Shown piece after piece: positions 34,014 through 43,233 of a DNA stretch of 64,000 bases. The DNA comes from an uncultured Lachnospiraceae bacterium (GTDB taxonomy: Bacteria > Bacillota > Clostridia > Lachnospirales > Lachnospiraceae). Where the stretch lies: positions 46,507 to 110,506 of the forward strand of contig CALWIA010000009.1 of assembly GCA_944380605.1 (NCBI GenBank), read 5' to 3'. Both the position numbers and the translations under genes were made by a program. The notes under the pieces are model-generated. The model had not been told where the DNA came from. It worked only from the letters and a program-made list of their open reading frames with translations, and did not search any database. Position 1 is the first letter of the stretch; each line of letters opens with the position of its first letter.

Positions 34014-35162
34014 ATGATGAAACAGGCGGAGCAGAGAAAGTACTGGGTGGAGACCATGACCCGGATCGCGGGACCGGTGATGGAGGCGGTGAGCCAGGGA
34101 AAACTGAAGGAACGGATGCCGGTGGAGCAGCGGGACGACGACCGCAGGCCCTTCGCCCATCTGGAAGCTTTCGGAAGAACCATGTGCGGCATCGCGCCCT
34201 GGATTCAGCAGGAACTGCCGGGGGGAGAAGAGGAAGAGCTGCGGCGGCGGTACGAGGCCATGGCGGTGCAGGGGCTTTTGGCGGCTACGGATCCGGATTC
34301 TCCGGACTTTATGAACTTTAACCAGCAGGCGCAGCCGCTGGTGGATACGGCGTTTCTGTCCCATGCGCTGATCCGGGCGCCCCGGCTGATAGGCGCTCTG
34401 ACAGAGCAGCAGAAGCAGCAGGTAATCCGGGCCTTCCGGTCCAGCCGCTGCATCGTGCCCGGCCCCAGCAACTGGATTCTGTTCAGCGCCATGGTGGAGA
34501 CGGCGCTGTGCGCCCTGGGCGCGGAAGACTATGATATGCTCCGGGTGAAGTCGGCGCTGCGGCAGTTTATGCAGTGGTACAAAGGCGACGGCGTCTATGG
34601 AGACGGCGCGGATTTCCACGCCGATTACTACAACAGCTTCGTCATCGCGCCGATGCTGACGGATATCAGCGGATACTTCGCGGACCGGGATGAGGAAATC
34701 GCCGCGATGTGTCCGGTGATTCTGAAACGGGCGTCCCGGTACGCGGCGCTGCTGGAGCGGATGATCTCTCCGGAGGGCTATTATCCCATCGTAGGCCGTT
34801 CCATCGCCTACCGGTTCGGCGCGTTCCAGATGCTCTCCCAGGCGGCGCTGCAGCATCTGCTGCCGGAAGAGGCTGCGCCTGCCCAGGTGCGCTGCGGCCT
34901 GACGGCGGTGATGCAGAAGATTATGGAAGCGCCGGGGATGTTTGACGCGGAAGGATGGCTGCGGCCCGGCGTCTACGGATACCAGCCGGGGCTGGGCGAG
35001 TCCTACATCTGCACCGGCAGCCTGTATCTGTGCTGCGCGGTGTTCCTGGCGCTGGGACTTTCGCCGGAGGATCCCTTCTGGGCCGGCGAGAATGCCAGCT
35101 GGACGGCGAAAAAGGTGGCCGACGGGGAAAACCTGGAGTGCGACCACAGCATAGCCGGGTAG
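34014..35162 (+). CDS. DUF2264-like protein, probably an alpha/alpha-toroid enzyme
   Basis: A 382-residue soluble protein resembling DUF2264. Recognisable blocks are RPFAHLEAFGRTMCGIAPW near the N-terminus, NWILFSAM, and YGDGADFHADYYNSFVI in the middle. It is all-helical by composition, without signal peptide. The fold is similar to alpha/alpha-barrel glycosidases, and members often lie in carbohydrate-use loci, but no activity is established and no such genes are next to it. AGGAGG lies 7 nt before ATG 34014; ATG 34017 is an alternative. Confidence 0.72.
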   Translation: MMKQAEQRKYWVETMTRIAGPVMEAVSQGKLKERMPVEQRDDDRRPFAHLEAFGRTMCGIAPWIQQELPGGEEEELRRRYEAMAVQGLLAATDPDSPDFMNFNQQAQPLVDTAFLSHALIRAPRLIGALTEQQKQQVIRAFRSSRCIVPGPSNWILFSAMVETALCALGAEDYDMLRVKSALRQFMQWYKGDGVYGDGADFHADYYNSFVIAPMLTDISGYFADRDEEIAAMCPVILKRASRYAALLERMISPEGYYPIVGRSIAYRFGAFQMLSQAALQHLLPEEAAPAQVRCGLTAVMQKIMEAPGMFDAEGWLRPGVYGYQPGLGESYICTGSLYLCCAVFLALGLSPEDPFWAGENASWTAKKVADGENLECDHSIAG

Positions 35163-35180
35163 AATTGCCTGAAAATCCAG

Positions 35181-35209
35181 TTGTATTTCCATGGAAAATA
35201 TGGTATGAT
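35181..35209 (+). promoter_or_regulatory. sigma-A promoter of secG
   Basis: TTGTAT, 17 nt, TATGAT, 33 bp upstream of ATG 35243. Confidence 0.75.
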
Positions 35210-35242
35210 ACCTTTGTTTGACTATAGGAGGTGGGAAAAAGC

Positions 35243-35473
35243 ATGCTGAAGATTATACTGACCGTCGTGTTTGTGCTGATCTGTATCGCGCTGACGATTA
35301 TTGTGCTGCTTCAGGAAGGCAAGGCTCAGGGGCTTGGTTCCATAAGCGGCATGGCTGACACCTACTGGGGAAAGAACAAGGGCCGTTCCATGGAAGGCAA
35401 CCTGGAGAAATTTACCAAGTTCGCCGCGGTGGCCGTTCTTGCGCTGGCGCTGATACTGAATATAATCTGGTAA
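35243..35473 (+). CDS. secG: preprotein translocase subunit SecG
   Basis: A 76-residue membrane protein with two helices (2-24 and 54-75) and the cytoplasmic loop containing LLQEGKAQGLGSISG, typical of SecG. It assists the SecYEA translocon. AGGAGGTG (35226-35233) precedes ATG 35243 by 9 nt, so the upstream GTG 35231 inside that site is rejected. A hairpin with T-tract follows, then rnr and smpB, an order common in Firmicutes. Confidence 0.93.
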   Translation: MLKIILTVVFVLICIALTIIVLLQEGKAQGLGSISGMADTYWGKNKGRSMEGNLEKFTKFAAVAVLALALILNIIW

Positions 35474-35480
35474 ATGACAA

Positions 35481-35510
35481 ACACTCTTGGAAACAAGAGT
35501 GTTTTTGTTT
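35481..35510 (+). terminator. terminator or attenuator between secG and rnr
   Basis: ACACTCTTG, GAAA tetraloop, CAAGAGTGT, then TTTTGTTT. The stem starts 8 bp after the secG stop. Its presence shows that ATG 35474 is not the rnr start. Confidence 0.85.
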
Positions 35511-35524
35511 CACAGGAGAGATGG

Positions 35525-37714
35525 ATGACGCAGGAAGTTTTTGATGAGAGAAAGAAGACGCTGGAGGCGCTGATTTCCGACAAGGCCTATGTGCCTATGA
35601 AGCTCAAGGAGCTGGCGGCGCTGCTGGACGTGCCCAAAAACCGCAGAGACGAACTGAAAGCGGTGCTGGACGCCCTTGTGGAAGAGGGGAAGATCGGGAT
35701 CTCCGCCAAGGGAAAATACGGACGTCCGGAACTGTTGGGCCGGACAGGCGTATTCCGGGGCCACCGGAAGGGCTTTGGCTTTGTCTGCGCGGAAGGCATG
35801 GATGCAGACGTATTTATTCCGGCGGAACATACGGCAGGGGCGATGGATGGAGACCGGGTGCAGATTTTGGTGGAGACGGAGCAGACCGGCCGCCGGCCGG
35901 AGGGCCGAGTGATCCGGATTCTGGAACATGCCAACCGGACGGTGGTGGGCAGCTATCAGAAGCGGAAGCACTTTGGCTTTGTGGTGCCGGACAATCCCAG
36001 GCTCTGCCAGGACATCTTCATTCCGGAGGGAAAGGATATGGGGGCGGTCACCGGGCACAAGGTGATGGTCCGGATTTTTGACTTTGGGAACAGCAGCCGG
36101 AATCCGGAAGGCGCGGTGACGGAGATCCTGGGCCATATCAGCGATCCCGGCACGGACATTTTGTCGGTGATCCGCGCCTGCGGCCTGCCGGAGGAATTTC
36201 CGGAAGAGGTGACGCGGCAGGCCGGACAGGTTCCGGAGCGGATTTCGCCCCAGGAACTGGCCGGCCGGCTGGATCTGCGGCATCTGCCCACAGTGACCAT
36301 CGACGGCGCGGACGCCAAAGACCTGGACGACGCGGTGACGATTTCCAAAGAAGGGCCGGACCATTACACCCTGGGGGTGCATATCGCCGACGTTTCCCAC
36401 TACGTAAAAGAAGGCGGGCCCCTGGACGCGGAAGCCAGAAAGCGGGGCACCAGCGTATACCTGGCGGACCGGGTGATTCCCATGCTGCCCCGCCGCCTTT
36501 CCAACGGCATCTGTTCCCTGAACGAAGGAGAGGACCGGCTGACCTTAAGCTGTATTATGGAGATCGACGGCAAGGGCTGCGTCATTGGCCATCGGATCGC
36601 GGAGACGGTGATCCGCTCCGACCGGCGCATGACCTATCAGGCGGTGAACGACGTTCTGACGGGGCAGGAGCCGGCGCCGGAAGGCTATAAGGAATTCCGG
36701 GACATGCTGCTTCTGATGCAGGAACTGAGCGGGCTGCTGCGGGAAAGGCGCAAGGCCAGAGGCGCCATCGATTTTGATTTCCCGGAATGTAAGATCGTAC
36801 TGGATGAAAAGGGGCGGACCCTGGACATCCGTCCCTACGAGCGGAACGCGGCCACCCGGCTGATTGAGGATTTTATGCTGGCGGCCAACGAGACCATAGC
36901 GGAAGACAGCTTCTGGCAGGAACTGCCGTTTCTGTACCGGACCCATGACTATCCGGATCCGGAAAAGATGAAGCGGCTGGGGATTTTTATCCACAACTTC
37001 GGATATTCGGTCCGCACCCAGAACGGGGAAGTGCATCCCAAGGAACTGCAGAAGCTTCTGGACCGCATCGAAGGAACGCCGGAGGAGGCGCTGATCGGCC
37101 GGCTGACCCTGCGTTCTCTGAAACGGGCCATGTATTCCACGGCCTGCGCCGGCCACTACGGCCTGGCGGCCAAGTACTACACCCATTTCACTTCGCCCAT
37201 CCGCCGGTATCCCGATCTGCAGATCCACCGGATTCTCAAGGAAAACCTGCGGGGCGGCCTAGGAGAAAAGCGCCGGGCCCATTATGAACAGATTCTGCCG
37301 GAGACCGCGCTTTTGTGCACGGCGGCGGAGCGCCGGGCCGACGAGGCGGAGCGGGAAACGGAAAAAATGAAAAAATGCGAGTACATGTCCAGGCATATCG
37401 GCGAGGAATACGAAGGCGTGATTTCCGGCGTGACCGGCTGGGGACTGTACGTGGAGCTGCCCAATACGGCGGAGGGCCTGATCCGCATCGGCGATCTGCG
37501 GGGAGATTATTTTGTCTTTGACGAATCCCGCATGGAGCTGGCGGGAGAGATGACAGGGCGCCGGTACCGGCTGGGGCAGAAACTCCGGATTTATGTGTCG
37601 GGGGCCGACAAGATGAGCCGTACCATCGACTTTCTTCCGGCGGAAGACGAGACGGAAGAAGAGGATGAAAAGCAGGGGAGGGAAGGCGGATGGCCAAAGA
37701 AAGCATCAAGCTGA
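35525..37714 (+). CDS. rnr: ribonuclease R
   Basis: A 729-residue 3'-5' exoribonuclease. In order: N-terminal helix-turn-helix (1-75), two cold-shock OB domains, the RNB catalytic domain with [12 protein letters not shown] near 260-271, and a C-terminal S1 domain ([18 protein letters not shown]). It degrades structured RNA and, with SmpB-tmRNA, the messages of stalled ribosomes. AGGAG (35514-35518) is 6 nt before ATG 35525. Its 3' end overlaps smpB by 25 bp, and ssrA lies 11 kb downstream. Confidence 0.96.
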   Translation: MTQEVFDERKKTLEALISDKAYVPMKLKELAALLDVPKNRRDELKAVLDALVEEGKIGISAKGKYGRPELLGRTGVFRGHRKGFGFVCAEGMDADVFIPAEHTAGAMDGDRVQILVETEQTGRRPEGRVIRILEHANRTVVGSYQKRKHFGFVVPDNPRLCQDIFIPEGKDMGAVTGHKVMVRIFDFGNSSRNPEGAVTEILGHISDPGTDILSVIRACGLPEEFPEEVTRQAGQVPERISPQELAGRLDLRHLPTVTIDGADAKDLDDAVTISKEGPDHYTLGVHIADVSHYVKEGGPLDAEARKRGTSVYLADRVIPMLPRRLSNGICSLNEGEDRLTLSCIMEIDGKGCVIGHRIAETVIRSDRRMTYQAVNDVLTGQEPAPEGYKEFRDMLLLMQELSGLLRERRKARGAIDFDFPECKIVLDEKGRTLDIRPYERNAATRLIEDFMLAANETIAEDSFWQELPFLYRTHDYPDPEKMKRLGIFIHNFGYSVRTQNGEVHPKELQKLLDRIEGTPEEALIGRLTLRSLKRAMYSTACAGHYGLAAKYYTHFTSPIRRYPDLQIHRILKENLRGGLGEKRRAHYEQILPETALLCTAAERRADEAERETEKMKKCEYMSRHIGEEYEGVISGVTGWGLYVELPNTAEGLIRIGDLRGDYFVFDESRMELAGEMTGRRYRLGQKLRIYVSGADKMSRTIDFLPAEDETEEEDEKQGREGGWPKKASS

Positions 37715-38154
37715 TCGCCAACAACAAGAAGGCGTATCACGATTATTTTATTGAAGACAAGTACGAGGCGGGAATTGAACTGTTCGGGACGGAGGTCAAA
37801 TCCATCCGCATGGGCAAGTGCAGCATCAAGGAATCCTTTATCCGGATTGAAAAGGGCCAGATGTATATCTACGGGATGCATATCAATCCCTACGAAAAGG
37901 GCAACATTTTCAACAAGGATCCGCTGCGGGTGCGCCGGCTGCTGATGCACCGGACGGAGATCAGCCGCCTGGACGCGAAAATGGCGGAAAAAGGATATAC
38001 CCTGGTGCCGCTGCAGGTGTACTTTAAAGGCAGCCTGGTTAAGGTGGAAGTGGGCCTGGCCAGAGGCAAAAAGCTCTACGACAAGCGGGAGACCATAGCC
38101 AAAAAGGATCAGAAGCGGGAAATCGAGCGGGAGTTCAAGCAGACCTTCCGCTAA
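37690..38154 (+). CDS. smpB: SsrA-binding protein SmpB
   Basis: A 154-residue SmpB: the OB-fold core has [20 protein letters not shown] and the basic C-terminal tail ([18 protein letters not shown]) enters the A site. It delivers tmRNA to stalled ribosomes. ATG 37690 is in the last codons of rnr, so the genes are coupled. It converges on bioY with a 4-bp overlap of stops. Confidence 0.97.
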   Translation: MAKESIKLIANNKKAYHDYFIEDKYEAGIELFGTEVKSIRMGKCSIKESFIRIEKGQMYIYGMHINPYEKGNIFNKDPLRVRRLLMHRTEISRLDAKMAEKGYTLVPLQVYFKGSLVKVEVGLARGKKLYDKRETIAKKDQKREIEREFKQTFR

Positions 38155-38711
38155 AAGCGGGGCAGCGCGGGAGCCAGCCGCCGGGCCAGCAGAAGGGCCA
38201 GTTCCAGCTTGATCAGATCGGGAACCACAAAGGGAAAGACGCACCAGGACAGCACGGTGAAAAGGCCGGCGCTGCCCTGGGTCCGGGCATAGACCGCAAG
38301 ATACCACAAGGTGCCGAAGGCATAGAGGGTCAGAAGGCCGACCAGAAGCCCCAGGACCCGGACGGCGGTTTTTTGGCCAAAGAGCCGGGTAAATAGCCAG
38401 TAGATCAGGCCGGTAAGCAGAAAGCCGGCGATATAGCCGCCGGTGGCGCCAAACAGGACGCCGGCGCCGGCGGAAAAATTGGAAAATACCGGCATGCCGG
38501 CGGCGCCCAGCAGGATGTACACCAGAATGGAGCAGGTGCCGCGGCGGCCGCCCAGAGCCAGCAGCACGAAAAAGACGGCAAAGGTCTGCATGGTAAACGG
38601 CACCGCCGTGGGAATGCTGATCCAGGAACACACTGCGATCAGTACGGCGCCCAGGGCGGTAAAAGCCAGGTTCAGGGAGCGGGAAATTCCCGTAGAATAC
38701 GTATTCTGCAT
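38151..38711 (-). CDS. bioY: biotin transporter BioY
   Basis: A 186-residue six-helix S-component of an ECF biotin transporter. [47 protein letters not shown] with FGATGGYI are BioY hallmarks (long motif spans about residues 34-90). It may use a shared EcfAAT module not present here. It has its own promoter overlapped by a BirA-type operator, so biotin status probably controls it. The open frame is fully antisense to the expected smpB 3' UTR. Confidence 0.93.
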   Translation of the reverse strand: MQNTYSTGISRSLNLAFTALGAVLIAVCSWISIPTAVPFTMQTFAVFFVLLALGGRRGTCSILVYILLGAAGMPVFSNFSAGAGVLFGATGGYIAGFLLTGLIYWLFTRLFGQKTAVRVLGLLVGLLTLYAFGTLWYLAVYARTQGSAGLFTVLSWCVFPFVVPDLIKLELALLLARRLAPALPRF

Positions 38712-38729
38712 AAAAACCTCCGATGTCCG

Positions 38730-38754
38730 GCAGGCCCAGCGGCCTGCTTTTTTT
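38730..38754 (+). terminator. plus-strand terminator in the bioY leader
   Basis: GCAGGCC, CAGC loop, GGCCTGC, seven T. It faces the plus strand, so it can only stop transcripts coming from rnr-smpB through the bioY gene in antisense. Confidence 0.8.
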
Positions 38755-38770
38755 AATGAAATATGTCAGC

Positions 38771-38799
38771 AGTATAGCACAGGATCAAACGATTGTAAA
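38771..38799 (-). promoter_or_regulatory. sigma-A promoter of bioY
   Basis: On the minus strand TTTACA, 17 nt, TATACT. The -35 lies inside the left arm of the BirA-type operator. Confidence 0.75.
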
Positions 38800-38825
38800 C
38801 CATATTATGAAGAATGGTTGACAAT
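38792..38825. promoter_or_regulatory. BirA-type biotin operator
   Basis: ATTGTAAACC, 14 nt, GGTTGACAAT. The arms are inverted repeats with one mismatch and match the known BirA consensus TTGTnAACC-N14-16-GGTTnACAA. It covers the -35 of the bioY promoter. Confidence 0.85.
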
Positions 38826-38976
38826 TAAAAATTTACGGCCTTTTTACACATCTCTGCGGACAGCTATTACAGCGTTTTCGTACAATCAGAGACAGCAGGG
38901 AACGGGAGTTTTCTGCTGCTTATACGGAATCCGGACGCCGCACTGGATCCGAATCTCAGAAAAAGGAGTTCCGAAG

Positions 38977-40365
38977 ATGATTAAAACGTATGTAGTGGAT
39001 ACCAATGTCCTGATTCAGGCCCCTTATGCGCTGCAGTGCTTTGAAGACAATCAGGTGGTGCTGCCGGTGGTGGTGCTGGAAGAACTGGACGGGCTGAAAA
39101 AAGCAGAAGGAGAAAAAGGAGCCAACGCGAGAAAAGCCATCCGGTTTCTGGAAGAACTGCGGCTGCAGGGGGATCTGCTGACCGGCGTGCCGCTGAAAAG
39201 CGGCGGGACGCTGCGTGTGGAGAAGAATTTCGTAGACGTGGTTCTTCCGCCGGATCTGCCGGAGGAGAAAATGGACAACCGGATTCTGAAAGTCTGCAGA
39301 GGCCTGGCGGAGATGGAAGGAACAGATGGAGAAGACGCCCAGGTCATTCTGGTGACCAAAGATCTGCTGCTGCGAATCAAAGCCCAGATTCTGGGAATCC
39401 GGGCAGAAGATTTTACCACGGAACAGGTATCGGAACGGGATCAGCAGTATACCGGCCGCGCGGAAGTGTACGTGCCGGAAGACCTTTTGAAAGAATTCAA
39501 GAAAAAGGGGGTGCCGCTGCAGGTGCTGTATCAGACCGATGAACGGGGAGAGCGGATGGCGCCGCAGCTCTGGGAGAATCAGTTCCTGATTCTGCGGGGA
39601 GACCAGTCGGTGCGGAAAACCATGCTGGGCCGTGTGGAACAGGGACGGGCTGTGCCCCTGCGCTTTAAAAAATCCAGACCCTATGGCGTTTCCCCCAGAA
39701 ATTCCGGACAGTATTTTCTGCAGGAGGCGCTGATGGAGGATGCCGCCAGCGCGCCGCTGGTCATTGTAAAAGGCGCTGCCGGAACGGCCAAGACCTTTTA
39801 TTCTCTGGCGGTTGGCCTGGAAAAACTGCTGAACAATCCCACCGGTGAATACCGACGGATCATCATCAGCCGTCCCAACGCACAGTTTGATTCTGATATC
39901 GGATTTCTGCCGGGAGATGAGCAGGAGAAAATCTCTCCGCTGATGCGGCCGGTGATTGACAACCTGGAACAATTGATCGATTCCAGTGAAGAGCAGCGCT
40001 ATGAAAATGAAGCGGAACTGAAAGGGAAGATTGACGTAATTTTTGAACGGGGACTGATTCAGACAGAAGCCCTGAACTTTATCCGCGGGCGCTCCATTGT
40101 CCGGACCTATCTGATCATTGACGAAGCGCAGAACATGACGCCCAATCAGGTGAAAGGTATCATCACCCGCGCCGGCCAGGGGACCAAAATTATTTTGCTG
40201 GGAGACCCGGACCAGATCGACCGCCCGTTCCTGGACGAGCGGACTAACGGCCTCAGCTACGCGTCCGAGTATATGAAAGGCAGCCCTCTGTGCTGGCAGA
40301 TCACCATGGAATCGGAAGAGTGCGAGCGTTCCGCGCTGGCCATGGACGCCGCCAGAAGACTGTAG
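38977..40365 (+). CDS. PIN-PhoH fusion protein (PhoH2/YlaK-like ATPase)
   Basis: A 462-residue protein. The N-terminal PIN nuclease domain (1-145) begins TYVVDTNVLIQ with conserved acids in VVLEELDGLKK and the later ILVTKD. The C-terminal PhoH domain has Walker A KGAAGTAKT near 264 and Walker B YLIIDEAQNM. Such fusions act as ATP-driven RNA helicase-nucleases in characterised homologues (PhoH2). AGGAG lies 8 nt before ATG 38977; the same frame is open upstream to 38443 only by antisense to bioY. A weak CGGACA-18-TACAAT (38857-38886) may be its promoter. Confidence 0.92.
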   Translation: MIKTYVVDTNVLIQAPYALQCFEDNQVVLPVVVLEELDGLKKAEGEKGANARKAIRFLEELRLQGDLLTGVPLKSGGTLRVEKNFVDVVLPPDLPEEKMDNRILKVCRGLAEMEGTDGEDAQVILVTKDLLLRIKAQILGIRAEDFTTEQVSERDQQYTGRAEVYVPEDLLKEFKKKGVPLQVLYQTDERGERMAPQLWENQFLILRGDQSVRKTMLGRVEQGRAVPLRFKKSRPYGVSPRNSGQYFLQEALMEDAASAPLVIVKGAAGTAKTFYSLAVGLEKLLNNPTGEYRRIIISRPNAQFDSDIGFLPGDEQEKISPLMRPVIDNLEQLIDSSEEQRYENEAELKGKIDVIFERGLIQTEALNFIRGRSIVRTYLIIDEAQNMTPNQVKGIITRAGQGTKIILLGDPDQIDRPFLDERTNGLSYASEYMKGSPLCWQITMESEECERSALAMDAARRL

Positions 40366-40398
40366 ATTCTGGATAACAACTCCGAATAAAAACTTCGT

Positions 40399-40427
40399 TT
40401 GCCAGAGGCATTCCCGTATGGTATACT
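40399..40427 (+). promoter_or_regulatory. sigma-A promoter of the GT8 gene
   Basis: TTGCCA, 17 nt, TATACT, 31 bp upstream of ATG 40459. It includes the upstream in-frame ATG 40399, which is thereby excluded as start. Confidence 0.75.
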
Positions 40428-40458
40428 TGTGGAAAATCTGAAAGTCAGGAGAAAAGAA

Positions 40459-41304
40459 ATGAGGAAATCCGACGATGCCATCTGCCTGCTGGCGGCGCTG
40501 GACGAGGGCTATGTGCCCCAGCTGGGCGTGCTGCTGACGTCCATATACTTAACCCATCCGGGAGAACCGTTCTGCCTGTATCTGATGCACAGCGGGCTGA
40601 GTGAAGAAAGCCTGGAAAAGATCGGCCGGCGCTGCCGGCGGTTCGGCTTTGCCTTTCATCCGGTGTTTACGGAGGAAGAACTGTTTGCCGGCGCCCCGGT
40701 GAGCAGCCGCTATCCCAAGGAGATGTATTACCGGCTGCTGGCCTACCGGCTGCTGCCGCCCTCGGTGCGCCGGATTCTCTACCTGGATCCGGACATTCTG
40801 GCGGTCAATTCCCTGCGGCCGCTGTGGGAAATGGAGCTGGGCGGCTGCCTGTTTGCCGCCGCGGCCCATACCGGCAAGACGGAGCTGGCCAACAGCGTCA
40901 ACCGGCTGCGGCTGGGAACGGATCACGATTATTACAATTCCGGGGTACTGCTTATGGATCTGGAGGCCTGCCGGAAGGAGATGGATCCGGAGACTCTGTT
41001 TGCCTTTGTCCGGGAACATGAAAATGAACTGCTGTTGCCGGATCAGGACGTGTTAAACGCCATGTACGGAGACCGGATTCTGCCGCTGGACGACGCGGTG
41101 TGGAATTATGACGCCCGCAACTACAACAACTATCTGCTGCGCAGTTCCGGGGTCTGTGACGCGGCCTGGGTGATGGAACACACGTCGCTGCTGCATTTCT
41201 GCGGCAGGGCCAAGCCCTGGAAACCGGGATATTTCTACCGGTTCGGCATGCTGTACCGGCATTATATGCGGCAGGCGGAGCGCTACGGGACAGAAGAGCC
41301 TTAG
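40459..41304 (+). CDS. glycosyltransferase family 8
   Basis: A 281-residue retaining GT-A transferase of the LgtC/GspA type. The metal-binding motif is YLDPDILAV, the acceptor-loop block is DYYNSGVLLMDL, and the C-terminal HFCGRAKPWK closes the family pattern. It would transfer glucose or galactose from a UDP-sugar. AGGAG is 7 nt before ATG 40459. The DUF5131-type gene starts 19 bp after its stop and is probably co-transcribed. Confidence 0.92.
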   Translation: MRKSDDAICLLAALDEGYVPQLGVLLTSIYLTHPGEPFCLYLMHSGLSEESLEKIGRRCRRFGFAFHPVFTEEELFAGAPVSSRYPKEMYYRLLAYRLLPPSVRRILYLDPDILAVNSLRPLWEMELGGCLFAAAAHTGKTELANSVNRLRLGTDHDYYNSGVLLMDLEACRKEMDPETLFAFVREHENELLLPDQDVLNAMYGDRILPLDDAVWNYDARNYNNYLLRSSGVCDAAWVMEHTSLLHFCGRAKPWKPGYFYRFGMLYRHYMRQAERYGTEEP

Positions 41305-41323
41305 AATGTCAGGGGGTGGGCGC

Positions 41324-42067
41324 ATGGCGGTATGGAACCCGTGGCACGGGTGCCGGAAGATCAGTCCGGGGTGTTTAAACTGCTACGTATACCGGAGAGA
41401 CGCGGAATTTGGAAAAGACGCTTCCGTAATCGCAAAGACGGCTTCCTTTGATCTGCCGGTCAGGCGGAACCGGAAGGGCGAGTACAAGCTGCAGCCAGGC
41501 GGGGAACCGGTGTATACCTGCATGACGTCCGACTTTTTCCTGAAGGAGGCGGACGCCTGGCGTCCTGCGGCCTGGGAGATGATCCGGCAGCGTCCGGATC
41601 TGGAATTTGTCATTATTACCAAGCGGATCCTGCGGTTTCTGGAGTGTATTCCCGAGGACTGGGGAGAGGGATATGAACATGTGACGGTGATCTGCACCTG
41701 TGAGGACCAGAAACGGGCGGAGGAACGGCTGCCGGCTTTTCTGGAAGCGCCCATCCGGCATAAAAAGATTATCCACGAGCCCATGCTGGGGCCGGTGAAC
41801 ATCAGCCGCTGGCTGAAGTCCGGCCGTATTGAGCAGGTCATCTGCGGCGGAGAGTCGGGAGACGAGGTCCGGATCTGTGATTACAGCTGGGTGCTGGACA
41901 CCTGGCGGCAGTGCGTGGAAGCGGATGTGTCCTTTCATTTCAAGCAGACCGGCGCCCGGTTCAAAAAAGGGGGAAGGCTGTACCATGTTCAGAGAAAAGA
42001 CCAGATGGAACAGGCGGCCCGGGCAGAGATTGATTATGTATCGACCCGGCGCCGGGATTTTACATAA
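41324..42067 (+). CDS. DUF5131/phage Gp37-Gp68-like protein with a three-Cys motif
   Basis: A 247-residue protein of the phage Gp37/Gp68 (DUF5131) group. The N-terminus has C-x6-C-x2-C in WHGCRKISPGCLNCY, resembling a radical SAM-type iron-sulfur site. Other family blocks are the FVIITKRI strand, the EPMLGPV motif and ICGGESGDEVR. The family function is unknown; homologues occur in phages and bacterial chromosomes. AGGGGGTGG precedes ATG 41324; the ATG 41306 lies upstream of that site. There are no phage genes nearby. Confidence 0.85.
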   Translation: MAVWNPWHGCRKISPGCLNCYVYRRDAEFGKDASVIAKTASFDLPVRRNRKGEYKLQPGGEPVYTCMTSDFFLKEADAWRPAAWEMIRQRPDLEFVIITKRILRFLECIPEDWGEGYEHVTVICTCEDQKRAEERLPAFLEAPIRHKKIIHEPMLGPVNISRWLKSGRIEQVICGGESGDEVRICDYSWVLDTWRQCVEADVSFHFKQTGARFKKGGRLYHVQRKDQMEQAARAEIDYVSTRRRDFT

Positions 42068-42095
42068 ATTTCACACAGCCTTTAGAATCGCAGGC

Positions 42096-42124
42096 TTGCC
42101 GCCTGCTGGCCTTTGCGCTAGACT
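42096..42124 (+). promoter_or_regulatory. sigma-A promoter of the 354-aa membrane protein gene
   Basis: TTGCCG, 17 nt, TAGACT, 44 bp upstream of ATG 42169. Confidence 0.6.
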
Positions 42125-42168
42125 GTAAAAAAGAAACTTTGCCTGACAGCCTGGCGGGAGGTGTGAAT

Positions 42169-43233
42169 ATGGCCGAAAAAGACTGGAACCGCATGGATGA
42201 TGTGGAACGGTGGAAACAGGAACAAAAGCGGAAAGAACAGCAAAAACAGCAGGAAAGCGACGAAGAACGGCGCTGCCGGATTTATCAGGCGGCAGAAGAG
42301 GCAGAACGTCCCGCCGGTACCGGAATGTTTGCTGCAGCCGGCAGTGTCTGCGCACTGGCGGCACTGTTCTGGGCTTCTGGCCCGATGCGGGTGATATTGC
42401 TGATCTGCGGCCTGGTCTGCGGCGTCATCGGCGTGACCGGGAAAAAGAGAAATCGGGGACTGGCGGCGGTCTGCATCGGCCTGACGGTATATGGGCTGGT
42501 TTCCGCCCTGCCGTACTACTTTATCATGGGATATCTGGATCAGAGCCAGGAGGCCGTAAACGGGACGCTGGCTAACGGAGAACCTGCGGAGGAAGATTTC
42601 GAAGCCGGTACGCGGCCTTCGGAAACGGAGCCGGAGACGACAGAAGAAACCCCGGCGGCGGATGTGATGGATTCGCTGACGGCCGAAACCATTGTGACGC
42701 CGCGGGAATTGCTGATCCTGTTTGAAAACCATGGCGATGTGCCGGCGGATATCCACGGGGAAGTAGTATTTTACGGAGAAAACGGGGAGATGCTGTCACT
42801 TGAGGAGCGGTGGTCAGACCCCTGCTGGCCGGATGGCAGGGCGATGCTGTCTGTTTATCTTCCCCACGATGAGGATTTCCAGTTTGTTCCTTTTGATTCT
42901 TATGAAATTCGGCTGGATGCGGAAGAAGCGGAAGAAGACGAGGCAAGCCGGTATTTCGGCAATGAACTGGAGATTGTGTCCAACGTGGGAACGGAGGGAA
43001 CGGTTCTGGCGTCTATTTCCAATCCCACGGGACAGGTATTCCGGATGGTGCAGATGATCTGTCTGTATTACAAAGATGGAGAAGCGGTCGGATATGTCCC
43101 CTGTATCATCAACGAGGTGGAAGAAGAGGCCGTGGCGGAATTTGGCCGGCCCACAGATGAACATTATAAAACCCTGGAATTTGACGATTATGAAATCCTG
43201 GTGATGTCTACCTGGCGGGCATGGACGCAATGA
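42169..43233 (+). CDS. uncharacterised membrane protein with a C-terminal extracytoplasmic domain
   Basis: A 354-residue protein I cannot assign. It starts with a highly charged Lys/Gln/Glu segment (1-45), then two or three helices (about 50-120, LLICGLVCGVIGVTG), an acidic Thr/Glu/Pro linker (135-165) and a 185-residue likely extracytoplasmic domain. The last part (SISNPTGQVFRMVQMICLYY, VPCIINEV) resembles the beta-rich domains found in DUF-type Firmicutes surface proteins. GGGAGGTG is 5 nt before ATG 42169. It is a single-gene unit converging on a 61-aa membrane protein. Confidence 0.7.
   Translation: MAEKDWNRMDDVERWKQEQKRKEQQKQQESDEERRCRIYQAAEEAERPAGTGMFAAAGSVCALAALFWASGPMRVILLICGLVCGVIGVTGKKRNRGLAAVCIGLTVYGLVSALPYYFIMGYLDQSQEAVNGTLANGEPAEEDFEAGTRPSETEPETTEETPAADVMDSLTAETIVTPRELLILFENHGDVPADIHGEVVFYGENGEMLSLEERWSDPCWPDGRAMLSVYLPHDEDFQFVPFDSYEIRLDAEEAEEDEASRYFGNELEIVSNVGTEGTVLASISNPTGQVFRMVQMICLYYKDGEAVGYVPCIINEVEEEAVAEFGRPTDEHYKTLEFDDYEILVMSTWRAWTQ

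Noticed and set aside
38443..38976. Upstream extension of the PhoH frame to 640 residues
   Set aside because: It is antisense to bioY, contains the BirA operator and terminator, and a good AGGAG site lies at 38964-38968 before ATG 38977.
41324..42067. DUF5131 gene as evidence of a prophage
   Set aside because: No integrase, capsid, terminase or lysis genes and no att-like repeats are found around it.
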